A stretch of DNA of 14,286 nt from Methyloceanibacter sp035715445 (GCA_035715445.1 DASTKZ010000098.1:1-14286), one strand, 5' to 3'. Positions 1-6,821 are shown, counted from the first letter of the stretch. Notes: generated by a model from the sequence alone, not told the origin. Numbers and translations are program-made.

Positions 1-683
1 AACATCGCATGCAACAGGATGGCTGCGGCGGTGGAGCGGTCGTTTTTGTAGTAGAACCAGTTGGCGATGATGCCCGCGGGGATGATGCTGACGAAGAAGT
101 TGACGACGAAAATCTTGTTGTCCATCGTCGCGAGCTCATGCTGGTAGGTGCCGGGCACAAACACGAGCGGCGCATGCCACGCGCACCAAAGAGCGGCGAA
201 TAGGAGCGTCGCCGGCAGCATACCGAACCTGTCTCTCAGACTGTCGGCGCCATAGCCATGCCAGCCCACCTCTTCGCAAATGGGCGCGAACACCAGAGCG
301 AGCCCGACGAGAGGGACGAGGCCCGCGCCCCCCGAGAGCCGGAATTGATCGGCCGGTTGGCCAAGCCATAAGGACAGGAGGATCGACAGGCAGATGACGG
401 CAAACGGTATGGCCACCGCGAGCGCCGCGTAGAGCGGCCTTACTCGCCGCAAGTTGAACAGCCGGTCGCGGAAATCGTGCTTTAGCGCTGCGCTCCCGGA
501 GGTGAGGACCAGGAACAGAGCCGCCCCGATCGGACCGAGAACCCCCGCGAGGTTCGCCAGAGCGCCGTAGGGTTCAAGCTCCGGGAGTGACCCGGCGTAG
601 ATCCCGGCCAACCACGACATCCAACTCAACGCATAGGCCAGGACGAAGAACAACGCCGGCCGGTATCGGTAGGGTCTTGTCAC
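1..683 (-). CDS. CPBP family intramembrane metalloprotease (partial, 3' end outside window)
   Basis: The reading frame is open from a GTG at 681-683 down to the left edge, giving about 227 residues, so the C-terminus is missing. It is very hydrophobic, with several membrane segments. The CPBP (Abi/CAAX-protease-like) motifs are visible: EEVGWHGYG with Glu137, Glu138 and His142, then a second motif ALWCAWHAPL with His170, and a third His225 just before the edge (ILLHAM). These Glu and His residues form the proposed metal site of the family, which cleaves peptide bonds within the membrane. The substrate cannot be told from sequence. The GTG start is preferred because (M)TRPYRYRPALFFVLAYAL leads straight into the first membrane segment and a weak purine stretch (GGCGGAA) lies just upstream. 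An upstream GTG at 723-725 is possible. It is divergent from the next gene at 831. Family confidence is high; the start is uncertain. Confidence 0.85.
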   Translation of the reverse strand, partial: MTRPYRYRPALFFVLAYALSWMSWLAGIYAGSLPELEPYGALANLAGVLGPIGAALFLVLTSGSAALKHDFRDRLFNLRRVRPLYAALAVAIPFAVICLSILLSLWLGQPADQFRLSGGAGLVPLVGLALVFAPICEEVGWHGYGADSLRDRFGMLPATLLFAALWCAWHAPLVFVPGTYQHELATMDNKIFVVNFFVSIIPAGIIANWFYYKNDRSTAAAILLHAM

Positions 684-830
684 GCTGGTTCCGCCGTACG
701 AAGACAACCAATTTAGACAGGACACGCTCTCGCGCAACCTTGCGTTGGACCCCTGCCCCGGCCCCAATCCGAGGCGCAGCTTCCCACTCACGTTAGGGAA
801 CTCTTAAAGCGGAGAGGCGATGCTCACCCG

Positions 831-1175
831 ATGGTGCTCACTGCAGAACAACATCTCAGGATCGCGCTCCTCTATGAGAAGGCGGCGGCCGATCGCATCG
901 GCGTGCCGCCGCAGCAGCGCGCCGCCTTTGCGCGGAAGGCGAAATGGTTCCGTATGAAGGCGCGCATCAGCGCCAAGAAGGAAGCCGCCGCCGCAATTCC
1001 CGCACGTCGCCTCGCCGAAGCTTGGGTCGAAGAGGCAAACCCGGAGCCGGCTCACCTGCAGAACGGTTCAGTCCATCCAAGCGAGGACCATGGCGGAACG
1101 CCGCAGGAGCGGTCCTACCGTTCGATCTCCGAGCGGATTGCCGCGGCGCGGACGACGCGGGCGGTGGCAGGCTAA
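831..1175 (+). CDS. Small hypothetical protein, basic and Ala-rich
   Basis: A 114-residue protein without recognisable signal peptide or membrane segment. The N-terminal half (residues 1-55) is Ala/Lys/Arg-rich and predicted helical: LTAEQHLRIALLYEKAAADR, then PPQQRAAFARKAKWFRMKAR. This pattern of a helical repeat with PPQQRxAFARKAxWFR resembles short uncharacterised proteins I associate with Bradyrhizobium-like genomes; that is recall, not a search. The C-terminal half is low-complexity and probably disordered. GGAGAGG at about 811-817 is an acceptable ribosome site, though spaced rather far (about 13 bases) from the ATG. An ATG at 821 is in another frame. A 7-base inverted repeat covers the stop codon. 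Function is unknown. Confidence 0.65.
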   Translation: MVLTAEQHLRIALLYEKAAADRIGVPPQQRAAFARKAKWFRMKARISAKKEAAAAIPARRLAEAWVEEANPEPAHLQNGSVHPSEDHGGTPQERSYRSISERIAAARTTRAVAG

Positions 1176-1194
1176 GCGCCAACCATACGCTTAG
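1172..1194. repeat. Inverted repeat over the stop codon
   Basis: CTAAGCG (1172-1178) and CGCTTAG (1188-1194) are perfect 7-base arms around a 9-base loop. The left arm includes the TAA stop of the 831-1175 gene. There is no T-run after either arm, so it is not a canonical intrinsic terminator. It lies between convergent genes and could be a weak 3'-end hairpin. Confidence 0.35.
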
Positions 1195-1256
1195 GACATC
1201 AGGCTAAAGCTCTATCTCAGCGACAAGCCGGTGCCCGTTCGTGGCAGCGCTCGCTT

Positions 1257-1739
1257 TTACGAAGAAGCGTTGCCCAAAACCGAAAAATCGGCAGAGATCT
1301 TCTCAGGCGCGGTCTGTTCTTTCTCGGGCGGCACGGAGTCCGCTGCCTTGGCGGGCGGCGAGTCCTTCGTCTTCGACGGAGCCTCCGGCACCTTTTTCGC
1401 TGCTCCGGTTAGAGCAACGCCGATCTCGCCGTCTTCGCCCTCGCCGGTCCGATAGACGAGTGCGAAGATGGTGGCGGCGGTGCGCAACCATTTGGCGCGC
1501 TCCGGGAGCGGCCACGCCTCGTCGATCGCCGGCAGGCGTTCCACCAGGCCGCGAATGAGCAAGTCTGAGCTGCCGCCGTTCGCCGGCGCTGCAGCGGTGG
1601 TCGCCTCGACTTCGTCAACTATACGCGCGCCGAGAAGGTTGAGTGGTGTGACCTCGCTCGCCTCAGCCCGCTTCTGACTGAGAGCGCTCCAGTCTACCGG
1701 ACCATGGCCGCGTTGTGGGTTGGGACCGAGAATATTCAT
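1257..1739 (-). CDS. Hypothetical protein with a W-L-R helical motif and Pro/Ala/Lys tail
   Basis: A 160-residue protein starting MNILGPNPQRGHGPVDWSAL. The start at 1739 is chosen over an upstream in-frame GTG (1772) because GGAGGG sits about 8 bases before this ATG. Residues about 60-105 form the only ordered-looking segment: LLIRGLVERLPAIDEAWPLP followed by ERAKWLRTAATIFALVYRT. That is an amphipathic helical pair with a WLRxAAxIFxLVY core, reminiscent of small uncharacterised alphaproteobacterial domains. From about residue 112 the chain is Pro/Ala/Lys/Glu-rich and likely disordered. No signal peptide or membrane helix is seen. It is probably the last gene of a minus-strand operon with the coiled-coil gene (90 bases upstream) and the DUF2333 gene. 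Function is unknown. Confidence 0.7.
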   Translation of the reverse strand: MNILGPNPQRGHGPVDWSALSQKRAEASEVTPLNLLGARIVDEVEATTAAAPANGGSSDLLIRGLVERLPAIDEAWPLPERAKWLRTAATIFALVYRTGEGEDGEIGVALTGAAKKVPEAPSKTKDSPPAKAADSVPPEKEQTAPEKISADFSVLGNASS

Positions 1740-1829
1740 GAACCGTCCCTCCGTGCCAAAGTTTACGCGCACACGGGAACCGGCTCAGCCGATCACGCAG
1801 CCCGGCATGGCCCATCCCGCCGCAGTTCC

Positions 1830-2162
1830 TCAACCCTCGGAACGGGTTTCCGGTTCCGTCCTGAACGGTTGAATTTCGGCCGCTTTGGCGCCGACGAAGC
1901 GGCTCACGGCGCCGTCGATAAGCTGGGACTGAGCAATGAATTCGCTCGTGAGCCTGCGGTAGCTGTCGTGAAACAGGGCGATATGCTCCTGAAGGCGGTT
2001 GAGCTCCCGTTCTTGCGTCTCGACGCGCGCTTTAAGTGCATCGCGCTCGGCGACGAGACGCTGAAGGGCGCCCGCCGCATCGAGCAACAGGCGTTCGACT
2101 TCCCGCTCGGCACCCTGTCTTCCTGTTTGCATTTCAGCGCCTTGCGCCACTTCGCTCGTCAT
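1830..2162 (-). CDS. Hypothetical coiled-coil protein
   Basis: A 110-residue protein with a heptad-rich coiled coil over about residues 15-80: REVERLLLDAAGALQRLVAE, then RDALKARVETQERELNRLQE. The tail FRTEPETRSEG is polar. No signal peptide or membrane segment is visible, so it is probably a cytoplasmic scaffold or partner protein. The ATG at 2162 is preferred: TGAGG lies about 9 bases upstream. A GTG five codons earlier (2177) is in frame but has no better ribosome site. It lies 103 bases downstream of the DUF2333 gene and 90 bases upstream of the next gene, all on the same strand, which suggests co-transcription. I do not recognise a named family. Confidence 0.7.
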   Translation of the reverse strand: MTSEVAQGAEMQTGRQGAEREVERLLLDAAGALQRLVAERDALKARVETQERELNRLQEHIALFHDSYRRLTSEFIAQSQLIDGAVSRFVGAKAAEIQPFRTEPETRSEG

Positions 2163-2265
2163 GGCGATTAGCCTCACGCTGTGCCGCTATCTGCCACGCT
2201 TCCCACGCGGCGCAGCCTCGAATTCGCAATTTACCACGATAGGCGACCATGTGCGATTCGATAAA

Positions 2266-3405
2266 CTAGCGATCAAGCACGAGGCGGATCTCGACCAAGT
2301 TCGAGCGCACCCGCAGGATGTAGAAGCCAAGTGTCGCGAGATGCGCCGGCATGAGCCAGCCCGATTCGTCGCCGTTGGAAATGATCATCGGCTGAATTCT
2401 GAGCGAAGACCGCAGCTGATCCTCGAGCTCGGTCCAGAGCTGAGTCAGCCCGCGCTGGGCGATCACGTCGCGAAAATCGGCATGCGCCGCGGTGAGAATG
2501 CTGTAATAGCCGTAGAGCTGGCCGTAGGCGAACCAGAAGCGGTCGTCGGCGCGTGGATCGAGCCAACCGCTGTTATATTTCTCGGATCGGTCGCGCAGAA
2601 TCGCGGAGCTCGCGCCGATATCGTTGGCAATACGGTCGATAAAGACGAGAAGATTGTCGCCTCGCGCGTCGAACACCGCCTCGCATTTCTCGAGCCGGGC
2701 ATTGAAGGCCCGGAGGTCGCCGACCGCGGCGCGGTAGAAGGAGGGCGTCGGCGTCTTGGGGCCGAACGGGCTAAGGGCGAAATACCAGGTCTCTTCGTCG
2801 AATTGCAAATTGCCGCGCGCCTTCTGCAAATCGGGATCGATGCCTGAGGTGCCGCGCACCCGCCCCAAAGTATCGACAAGCTCGATGGCGGTGCGCCGGA
2901 CGGCCTGATTGATCCCGCGTTGGAAAGCGGCCTTGTTGTCGAAGAAGGGCGTCCGCTCCCAGGGGATGCCGAACAGGCCGAGCTTGTACAGGATCATCGA
3001 CGAGATCCACGCGTTCTGGTTCACGTTGAAATCGACGAGGTCCGCGGTGGCATCGACGATCAGCGAGCGCCGGCAGGTCTGCGCCTGCGCGCCGGCTTCT
3101 TCCGCGGTGACGATCCCTCCTGCCGGCCTATCGCCCGTTGCAACGGGCTCGGCCGGGATGGTGTAGCGGGCGGCGTAGTTGGGGTCGAAATTCGTCCACC
3201 TCTGCGTGTTCCAGAAGAAATAGAGGTAGAGCGCAACGAGGACGAGGAGAAGCGCGCCGAGCACGGTCTTGAGAATTCCGCCCCGCCGCCCATACCAACC
3301 GCCAAACCAGCGGAACGGTGACAGCACGAAGCTGACGGCAACGCCAACTCCGCGGCCGATGGCCTCGAAGATGCGAGTGAAGAAGTTGACGACGGGATCG
3401 AGCAT
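2266..3405 (-). CDS. DUF2333 family inner-membrane protein
   Basis: 379 residues. The N-terminal 43 residues are amphipathic and basic (FFTRIFEAIGRGVGVAVSF, PFRWFGGWYGRRGG). A single strong transmembrane helix follows at about 44-66 (ILKTVLGALLLVLVALYLYF), then a large domain that should be periplasmic by the positive-inside rule. The soluble part carries features I associate with DUF2333: NQNAWISSMILYKLGLFGIP after the membrane segment, a central FDEETWYFALSPFGP segment, and a C-terminal MIISNGDESGWLMPAHLATL followed by a helical end. DUF2333 has no assigned function. AGGAGG lies upstream of the ATG but about 14 bases away. TATATA about 50 bases before the start could be a -10 element; no clear -35 is seen. 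It is first in a probable three-gene minus-strand operon. Confidence 0.85.
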   Translation of the reverse strand: MLDPVVNFFTRIFEAIGRGVGVAVSFVLSPFRWFGGWYGRRGGILKTVLGALLLVLVALYLYFFWNTQRWTNFDPNYAARYTIPAEPVATGDRPAGGIVTAEEAGAQAQTCRRSLIVDATADLVDFNVNQNAWISSMILYKLGLFGIPWERTPFFDNKAAFQRGINQAVRRTAIELVDTLGRVRGTSGIDPDLQKARGNLQFDEETWYFALSPFGPKTPTPSFYRAAVGDLRAFNARLEKCEAVFDARGDNLLVFIDRIANDIGASSAILRDRSEKYNSGWLDPRADDRFWFAYGQLYGYYSILTAAHADFRDVIAQRGLTQLWTELEDQLRSSLRIQPMIISNGDESGWLMPAHLATLGFYILRVRSNLVEIRLVLDR

Positions 3406-3651
3406 GGCCGAAGCCTGTTCCTCCTAAGGGTCGCTCCTGCCCGCCATATATAGAGTGTCGCGCCCATTGTGGAGTGCTGCGCTCCCAGGACTACCCGCCC
3501 GTCATTCCGCTCGCGGTCATCGCGAGATGGAACGCGACCCGCTTCGCGGGTTGCACCGCGGGCTGGATCGCGCCGGCAAGCTAGACGATCCGGTACGGCC
3601 GGTTTCGTCCCCCGCGTCGCGTTCTCAGGCGCGGGCCAAACGCTTGCGGGG
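3406..3651. other. Intergenic region with two adjacent short hairpins
   Basis: No gene is supported in this 246-base gap. It holds the DUF2333 leader and two neighbouring inverted repeats: CTCGCG (3510-3515) with CGCGAG (3521-3526), and GCGACCCGC (3534-3542) with GCGGGTTGC (3546-3554), the second including a G-T pair. The GTCAT-containing, hairpin-rich text resembles dispersed intergenic repeats of GC-rich alphaproteobacteria. With only one copy in the window this is a suggestion, not a call. Confidence 0.35.
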
Positions 3652-4121
3652 TTAGACGATTGGCCGAGGTTGGAGAAACCTTTCCATCCGCTCCGGCATT
3701 TCCCGGTCGATGGCTTCGGTGATTTGGCTTGCAAGCTCGCGGCTCCGCCGCTTGGCCATCTCGGTCAACGCCTGATCTTCCGGTGAGCGGGCGTAGTTCG
3801 CGGCCTTCTCGAGCAGCGCATCGAGGGCGTGCTACTTCACCAGCGCGCCATGAAGGGCGCCGACGAACGAATCGAACTCCTTGTCGAACAGAAACCGCAT
3901 ATCCGACATCGTTCGTGCGAAGCGGTCGGCGTCGTCTTGCGAAACTTGGCCCGCCGCGCGCAGTGGCCCCACGGCGCGCTTCAGCTCTTCGTAAGCGGAC
4001 AGGCGCTTCTTGTAGAGATCGAGCTCGCCGAGCCAACGCCTGTGGGCAGCGTTGAGCCATTCCCTGTAGGCGGCATAATGGCTACGAAGACAAGGACTGA
4101 AATGAGAAACAGAATTTCCAT
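3652..4121 (-). pseudogene. Decayed gene for a membrane-anchored helical protein (frameshift plus amber stop)
   Basis: From ATG 4119-4121 the frame begins with a membrane helix, MEILFLISVLVFVA, then loses sense (PPTGNGSTLPTG). A coherent coding stretch resumes in the neighbouring frame at about 4080: HYAAYREWLNAAHRRWLGEL, then DLYKKRLSAYEELKRAVGPL. It continues through MSDMRFLFDKEFDSFVGAL to an in-frame TAG at 3832-3834. After it the same frame remains plainly coding (HALDALLEKAANYARSPEDQ) until TAA at 3652-3654. One missing base near 4081 and one nonsense change, most simply CAG to TAG, would restore about 156 residues: an N-terminal anchor with a charged helical domain. The DLYKKRLxAY phrase is typical of uncharacterised membrane-anchored proteins. 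No good ribosome site precedes the ATG. A sequencing error could explain one lesion but is less likely for both. Confidence 0.75.
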
Positions 4122-4189
4122 GCGCGCGCAGATAGAAGCGGAGAATGTTATGCCTTTTCTACCGACCTGACGGACGCGAGACGGCCGCC

Positions 4190-4236
4190 CCATAGAGGCA
4201 TAGCCGGTATCGCGCCATAGAGGCATAGCCGGTATC
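4190..4236. repeat. Tandem direct repeat, two copies of 22 bases
   Basis: Positions 4190-4211 and 4215-4236 are identical over 22 bases (CCATAGAGG...CCGGTATC), separated by CGCG-type sequence, with a period of 25 bases. They lie between the decayed gene and the plus-strand gene at 4318. Within each unit CATAG and ATAGCC recur, but no clean dyad is formed. This could be a small duplication associated with decay of the neighbour, or a tandem binding site. Confidence 0.8.
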
Positions 4237-4317
4237 CTTGTGGACAATCCCCGGATCATTCGGCGTAACCCTTAAGGTGCCCGCGGTTAACCCGGGGCCC
4301 GCGTTAGACTTCCCCTC

Positions 4318-4569
4318 ATGACACAAGAGAGGCGAGATTTGAGCGAGACTTTACAGCGCGTGCAAGCCCGCGCGCGAGAACTTGCCCGCTCCGGCAAGTT
4401 CGCGAGCTGGCGCGCCGTAGCCTTCGAGCTCAGGTTCGAGCCCGACTGTTTGCATGGCCTCGGCTGGATCCAAAGCCCTGCCGCGCAAGAAGAAATCGGC
4501 CGTCTGTGCAGCGAGGCGAGGGCTCCCTCCCCTCCGCCTTCCCCCCGACGCGACGCCAACGCCGCTTGA
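4318..4569 (+). CDS. Small hypothetical protein (helical, cytoplasmic)
   Basis: An 83-residue protein. Residues 8-70 are well-formed: SETLQRVQARARELARSGKF, then ASWRAVAFELRFEPDCLHGL, and EEIGRLCSEAR. The pattern RARELARSGKFxSWRAVxFELR resembles short uncharacterised proteins common in Hyphomicrobiales (recalled, not searched). The last 15 residues are Pro/Ser-rich. No membrane segment or signal peptide is seen. No Shine-Dalgarno precedes the ATG; a TTG at 4339 preceded by AGAGAGG is an alternative start giving an N-terminus close to SETLQRV. A strong intrinsic terminator follows about 50 bases downstream on the same strand, which supports a real single-gene transcript. Confidence 0.65.
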   Translation: MTQERRDLSETLQRVQARARELARSGKFASWRAVAFELRFEPDCLHGLGWIQSPAAQEEIGRLCSEARAPSPPPSPRRDANAA

Positions 4570-4619
4570 GGCGAGGCGCCAAAGTGCCCGCGGCGATCGC
4601 CACGGGCGGCCGAAAACCT

Positions 4620-4650
4620 GGGCAGAGTGTTCCCCCGCTCTGCCCTTTTT
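4620..4650 (+). terminator. Intrinsic (Rho-independent) terminator
   Basis: GGGCAGAG (4620-4627) pairs perfectly with CTCTGCCC (4638-4645) around a 10-base loop, followed at once by TTTTT (4646-4650) and then CTTT. It ends the transcript of the small gene at 4318-4569. A shorter A-run (AAAA, about 4613-4616) lies on the other side, so weak function for the convergent minus-strand gene at 4734-5888 is possible. Confidence 0.85.
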
Positions 4651-4733
4651 CTTTGTTGGGTCGCCCGGCTCCTCGACATATTTGAGACCCATGCAGTCCT
4701 CGCATCGACGCGCCATCGTTGCTGCATCGCGCG

Positions 4734-5888
4734 TCAGCGCGGCGACGGTACGTTCTTCGGCAAAATCTCGGCTTCGAATTTCTGCCGGCTGCTGTCGACT
4801 TGCATGATGGTGACCGATTTTAGCGGAACGCGGTTCTCAGCGGCAAAGGTGATGTTACCCGTCACGCCCGGAAAGTCCTTGGTGCGGGTGAGGCCTTCGC
4901 GCACCGCTTGCGGTTCGGTGCTCAACGCGCTCTCGATTGCCGCCATGAGCAGTCGAGCCGCGTCGTAACCGAGCGCGGCAAATGCGTCGGGTTCCTTGCC
5001 CGGATAGGCGCGTGCAAAGGCCGCGCGGAATTCCTTGACCGCGGGCGCTGGGTTGTCGGCGCCGAGATACGCGTGCGTGGTGAAGTAAACCTTGGTTGCC
5101 GCATCGATTCCCTTCCAGGCTTCGCCGATATCGAGACCGTCGCCACCGATGATCGGCGTCTCGATTCCGGCGTTGCGCAGGGCGGGCACGACGAGCGCGA
5201 CACCGTCGGGCAGAGCTGCGAGGTAGATGAGGTCGGTCGCGGGAAGTTTGGCAACCTTCGCGCTGATGTCGCTCGGATCAAGTCTGTAGGATTCGACAGC
5301 AAGCACCTTGGCGCCAAGCTCCTTGAAACGGGTCTCGAAATAGCCGTGCAGCAGCCCGGTGTAGGTCGAATCCTCCCTGAACAGCACGGCAACGGTACGC
5401 GCTTTCAGCGTGTCGTAGGCCCATTCCGCTCCGGCCGCGGCTTGCACGTTGTCGCCGAAACAGGCAAGGAACAGATATTCGGGAACTTGCTCGGGAAGAA
5501 GCGGCGAGGTCGCGCCGGAGGTGAGAAACACGAGGCGTCGCTCCGCGGCGACCTTCGCCGCCGCAAGGACCATGTCAGTGTCTGAGAGGCCGATGAGACC
5601 TGCGATCTCCTGCTGATCGGCGATGAGCTCGCGCGTTTTTGCGGCGATGATCTCGGGTTTGGTCTCGCCGTCGACCACAATCATATTCACTTGACGACCG
5701 AGAACCCCGCCGCGCTCATTGGCAAGATCGACGGCAAGACGCGCCCCTTGCGAGGACGGAATGTCGAGATTCTGCTGGCCGCCGGTCAGATTGTAGATCG
5801 CGCCGATAACGACCGGGCGATCGCCGGCCGCCCCGCCAAGCAACACGGCCGCAAAAGCAGCCACGGCTAGAGGGGCGAGGAATTTCAC
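4734..5888 (-). CDS. ABC transporter substrate-binding protein, branched-chain amino acid (LivK) type
   Basis: 384 residues. An N-terminal signal peptide (MKFLAPLAVAAFAAVLLGGA) is followed by the start of a Peripla_BP_6 / type I periplasmic-binding fold: VVIGAIYNLTGGQQNLDIPS. Family landmarks include GARLAVDLANERGGVLGR, the DTDMVLAAAKVAAERRLVF segment, LTSGATSP, and GYDAARLLMAAIESAL near the end. Length is normal. It would bind a small organic ligand, classically leucine-type amino acids or aromatic or amide compounds, in the periplasm and deliver it to a Liv-type permease. No permease or ATPase gene is adjacent, so it is an orphan here and the ligand cannot be predicted. The start codon is GTG with GGAAAG about 8 bases upstream. 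It converges on the terminator region at 4620-4650. Confidence 0.9.
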   Translation of the reverse strand: MKFLAPLAVAAFAAVLLGGAAGDRPVVIGAIYNLTGGQQNLDIPSSQGARLAVDLANERGGVLGRQVNMIVVDGETKPEIIAAKTRELIADQQEIAGLIGLSDTDMVLAAAKVAAERRLVFLTSGATSPLLPEQVPEYLFLACFGDNVQAAAGAEWAYDTLKARTVAVLFREDSTYTGLLHGYFETRFKELGAKVLAVESYRLDPSDISAKVAKLPATDLIYLAALPDGVALVVPALRNAGIETPIIGGDGLDIGEAWKGIDAATKVYFTTHAYLGADNPAPAVKEFRAAFARAYPGKEPDAFAALGYDAARLLMAAIESALSTEPQAVREGLTRTKDFPGVTGNITFAAENRVPLKSVTIMQVDSSRQKFEAEILPKNVPSPR

Positions 5889-5894
5889 CGCGAG

Positions 5895-5928
5895 GCTTTC
5901 CGGGATCGGCTTGTTTCGCTTTCCGGGA
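5895..5928. repeat. Direct repeat of 11 bases upstream of the binding-protein gene
   Basis: GCTTTCCGGGA occurs at 5895-5905 and again at 5918-5928 (period 23). Read on the minus strand it is TCCCGGAAAGC, and the copy nearer the gene contains the GGAAAG ribosome-binding site of the 4734-5888 gene. It may be chance or a small leader duplication. Confidence 0.5.
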
Positions 5929-6127
5929 GCGGCGGGGCGAGGCGCCGATCCCGGGCGGACGATAGCAATCTTGCCCGGCTGCTGGGTAGCCCCAAATCCC
6001 TCATCCTTTGAAACTCACGAACAGATCAAGGCACTAATCCCTCCTCATGGCGCGGGTGAGCGCGCCTATAAGTGTGGGGTCGAGGATCGCATTGAGAAGA
6101 GTCGAACGGGGAAGCCCGTTCAGTCTC

Positions 6128-6361
6128 TCAAGCCGGGTCGGTGGGAATGCCGGGCCGCCATTCGCAATCGACGTTCGCGGAAGCAGCGGGGTAAGTCTTG
6201 AGGTATTCGGCGGCAAGTCGCTGCGCCTTGTCTACCCCTTCTTTGCGGCAATTTTCGATTGAATTAACGAAAGAGTGCATGGCACGCGTCGTCGAATAGA
6301 GGACTGCGCCAGTCTCTGTATCATACACCAGAAGGTGCAGCACGACGACAGCTGTCAACAT
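6128..6361 (-). CDS. Small hypothetical protein with hydrophobic N-terminus and two cysteines
   Basis: 77 residues: a short hydrophobic start (MLTAVVVLHLLVY), then a compact region with Cys38 in NSIENCRKEG and Cys66 in the closing SANVDCEWRP. The pattern (hydrophobic start, a Cys in a helical 'E-N-C-xx-G' segment, an amphipathic AQRLAAEYLKTYP helix, then ANVDCEW) looks like a small conserved protein with a possible disulfide, suggesting export or a periplasmic face. The ATG at 6361 has GGAG about 7 bases upstream, a good ribosome site. The neighbours on either side are on the same strand but more than 170 bases away. I do not recognise a named family. Confidence 0.65.
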   Translation of the reverse strand: MLTAVVVLHLLVYDTETGAVLYSTTRAMHSFVNSIENCRKEGVDKAQRLAAEYLKTYPAASANVDCEWRPGIPTDPA

Positions 6362-6466
6362 GATGACTCCTGCTCTAGTTAGCGTACCGCCACCGGTGTC
6401 GATGATGCGAAAAATCGGCTCATGGCCCCAATTTTCGTTGTGGACGATGGTCGACCGATCGGCACC

Positions 6467-6483
6467 CGATTACCTCGTAATCG
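6467..6483. promoter_or_regulatory. Perfect 7-base dyad upstream of the 77-residue protein gene
   Basis: CGATTAC (6467-6473) and GTAATCG (6477-6483) are perfect inverted arms around CTC. It sits about 105 bases upstream of the ATG at 6361 and beyond the end of the gene at 6537. There is no T-run on either side, so an operator or a short RNA hairpin is more likely than a terminator. Two self-palindromes, GGTCGACC and CCGATCGG, lie just beside it (about 6449-6462). Confidence 0.3.
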
Positions 6484-6536
6484 CGATGCGTCTCTCTTGG
6501 TAAAGTCTGACGCGCACGCGTGCCGCGGGAGTAGAT

Positions 6537-6821
6537 CTAGATTAGGTCACGCCACCATAGGTTGAGCGCGACAATGACAAGATAGAGCACCGCGAAGACA
6601 TGAAGGCCGAAACGGGCGGCTGAGAGGTCACGCTTCAAAGCAAGCCAGATCAACGCGAGGGCTATGGGGCCAAAGCCCCACACCAGCGGAACGCAGAGAA
6701 GCGCGAGTGCGGCCACGGCGTCCTCAGGCATCTTTTGCGCGGTCAAGACAAGGAAGAGAGCGACGGCGAGCCCGATTGCGTAAAGCAAGGCCGCGCCGGT
6801 CCAGAACTGCCGTTGCGTCAT
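6537..6821 (-). CDS. Small membrane protein with three transmembrane helices
   Basis: A 94-residue protein starting MTQRQFWTGAALLYAIGLAV. Three hydrophobic helices are visible: about residues 8-27, 36-58 (AALALLCVPLVWGFGPIALA) and 70-88 (LHVFAVLYLVIVALNLWW). The frame is open further upstream (to 6983), but that extension is rich in Arg and Gly and looks non-coding, so the ATG at 6821 is chosen; its ribosome site is weak (GGGTGGGA). It is presumably an inner-membrane protein. No family is recognised and no functional residue stands out. The next gene downstream on the same strand (6361) is about 175 bases away. Confidence 0.65.
   Translation of the reverse strand: MTQRQFWTGAALLYAIGLAVALFLVLTAQKMPEDAVAALALLCVPLVWGFGPIALALIWLALKRDLSAARFGLHVFAVLYLVIVALNLWWRDLI

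Noticed and set aside
793..807. TTAG-N7-TTAA, close to a CtrA binding site, upstream of the gene at 831
   Set aside because: One half-site has a mismatch and such short words are expected by chance; there is no other link to cell-cycle control.
2161..2847. Long plus-strand open frame of 228 codons
   Set aside because: Antisense shadow of the DUF2333 gene, starting within the intergenic gap; no plausible product.
3652..4121. Programmed frameshift or stop-codon readthrough to express the broken gene
   Set aside because: A -1 shift would reach the right frame, but no slippery heptamer is seen, and a second lesion (the amber stop) would also need bypassing. Decay is simpler.
4351..4716. Minus-strand open frame beginning MARRCEDCMGLKYVEEPGDP
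   Set aside because: The first 25 residues look somewhat protein-like, but the rest is antisense to the plus-strand gene at 4318-4569 and the frame runs through a strong terminator hairpin. No ribosome site or recognisable domain.
4908..5585. Long plus-strand open frame of 225 codons
   Set aside because: It is antisense to the substrate-binding protein gene, with composition set by the complementary codon bias; no domain seen.
5911..6201. Plus-strand open frame of 96 codons in the gap above the binding-protein gene
   Set aside because: Partly antisense to the small gene at 6128-6361, with no ribosome site and Arg/Gly-rich non-coding-like composition.
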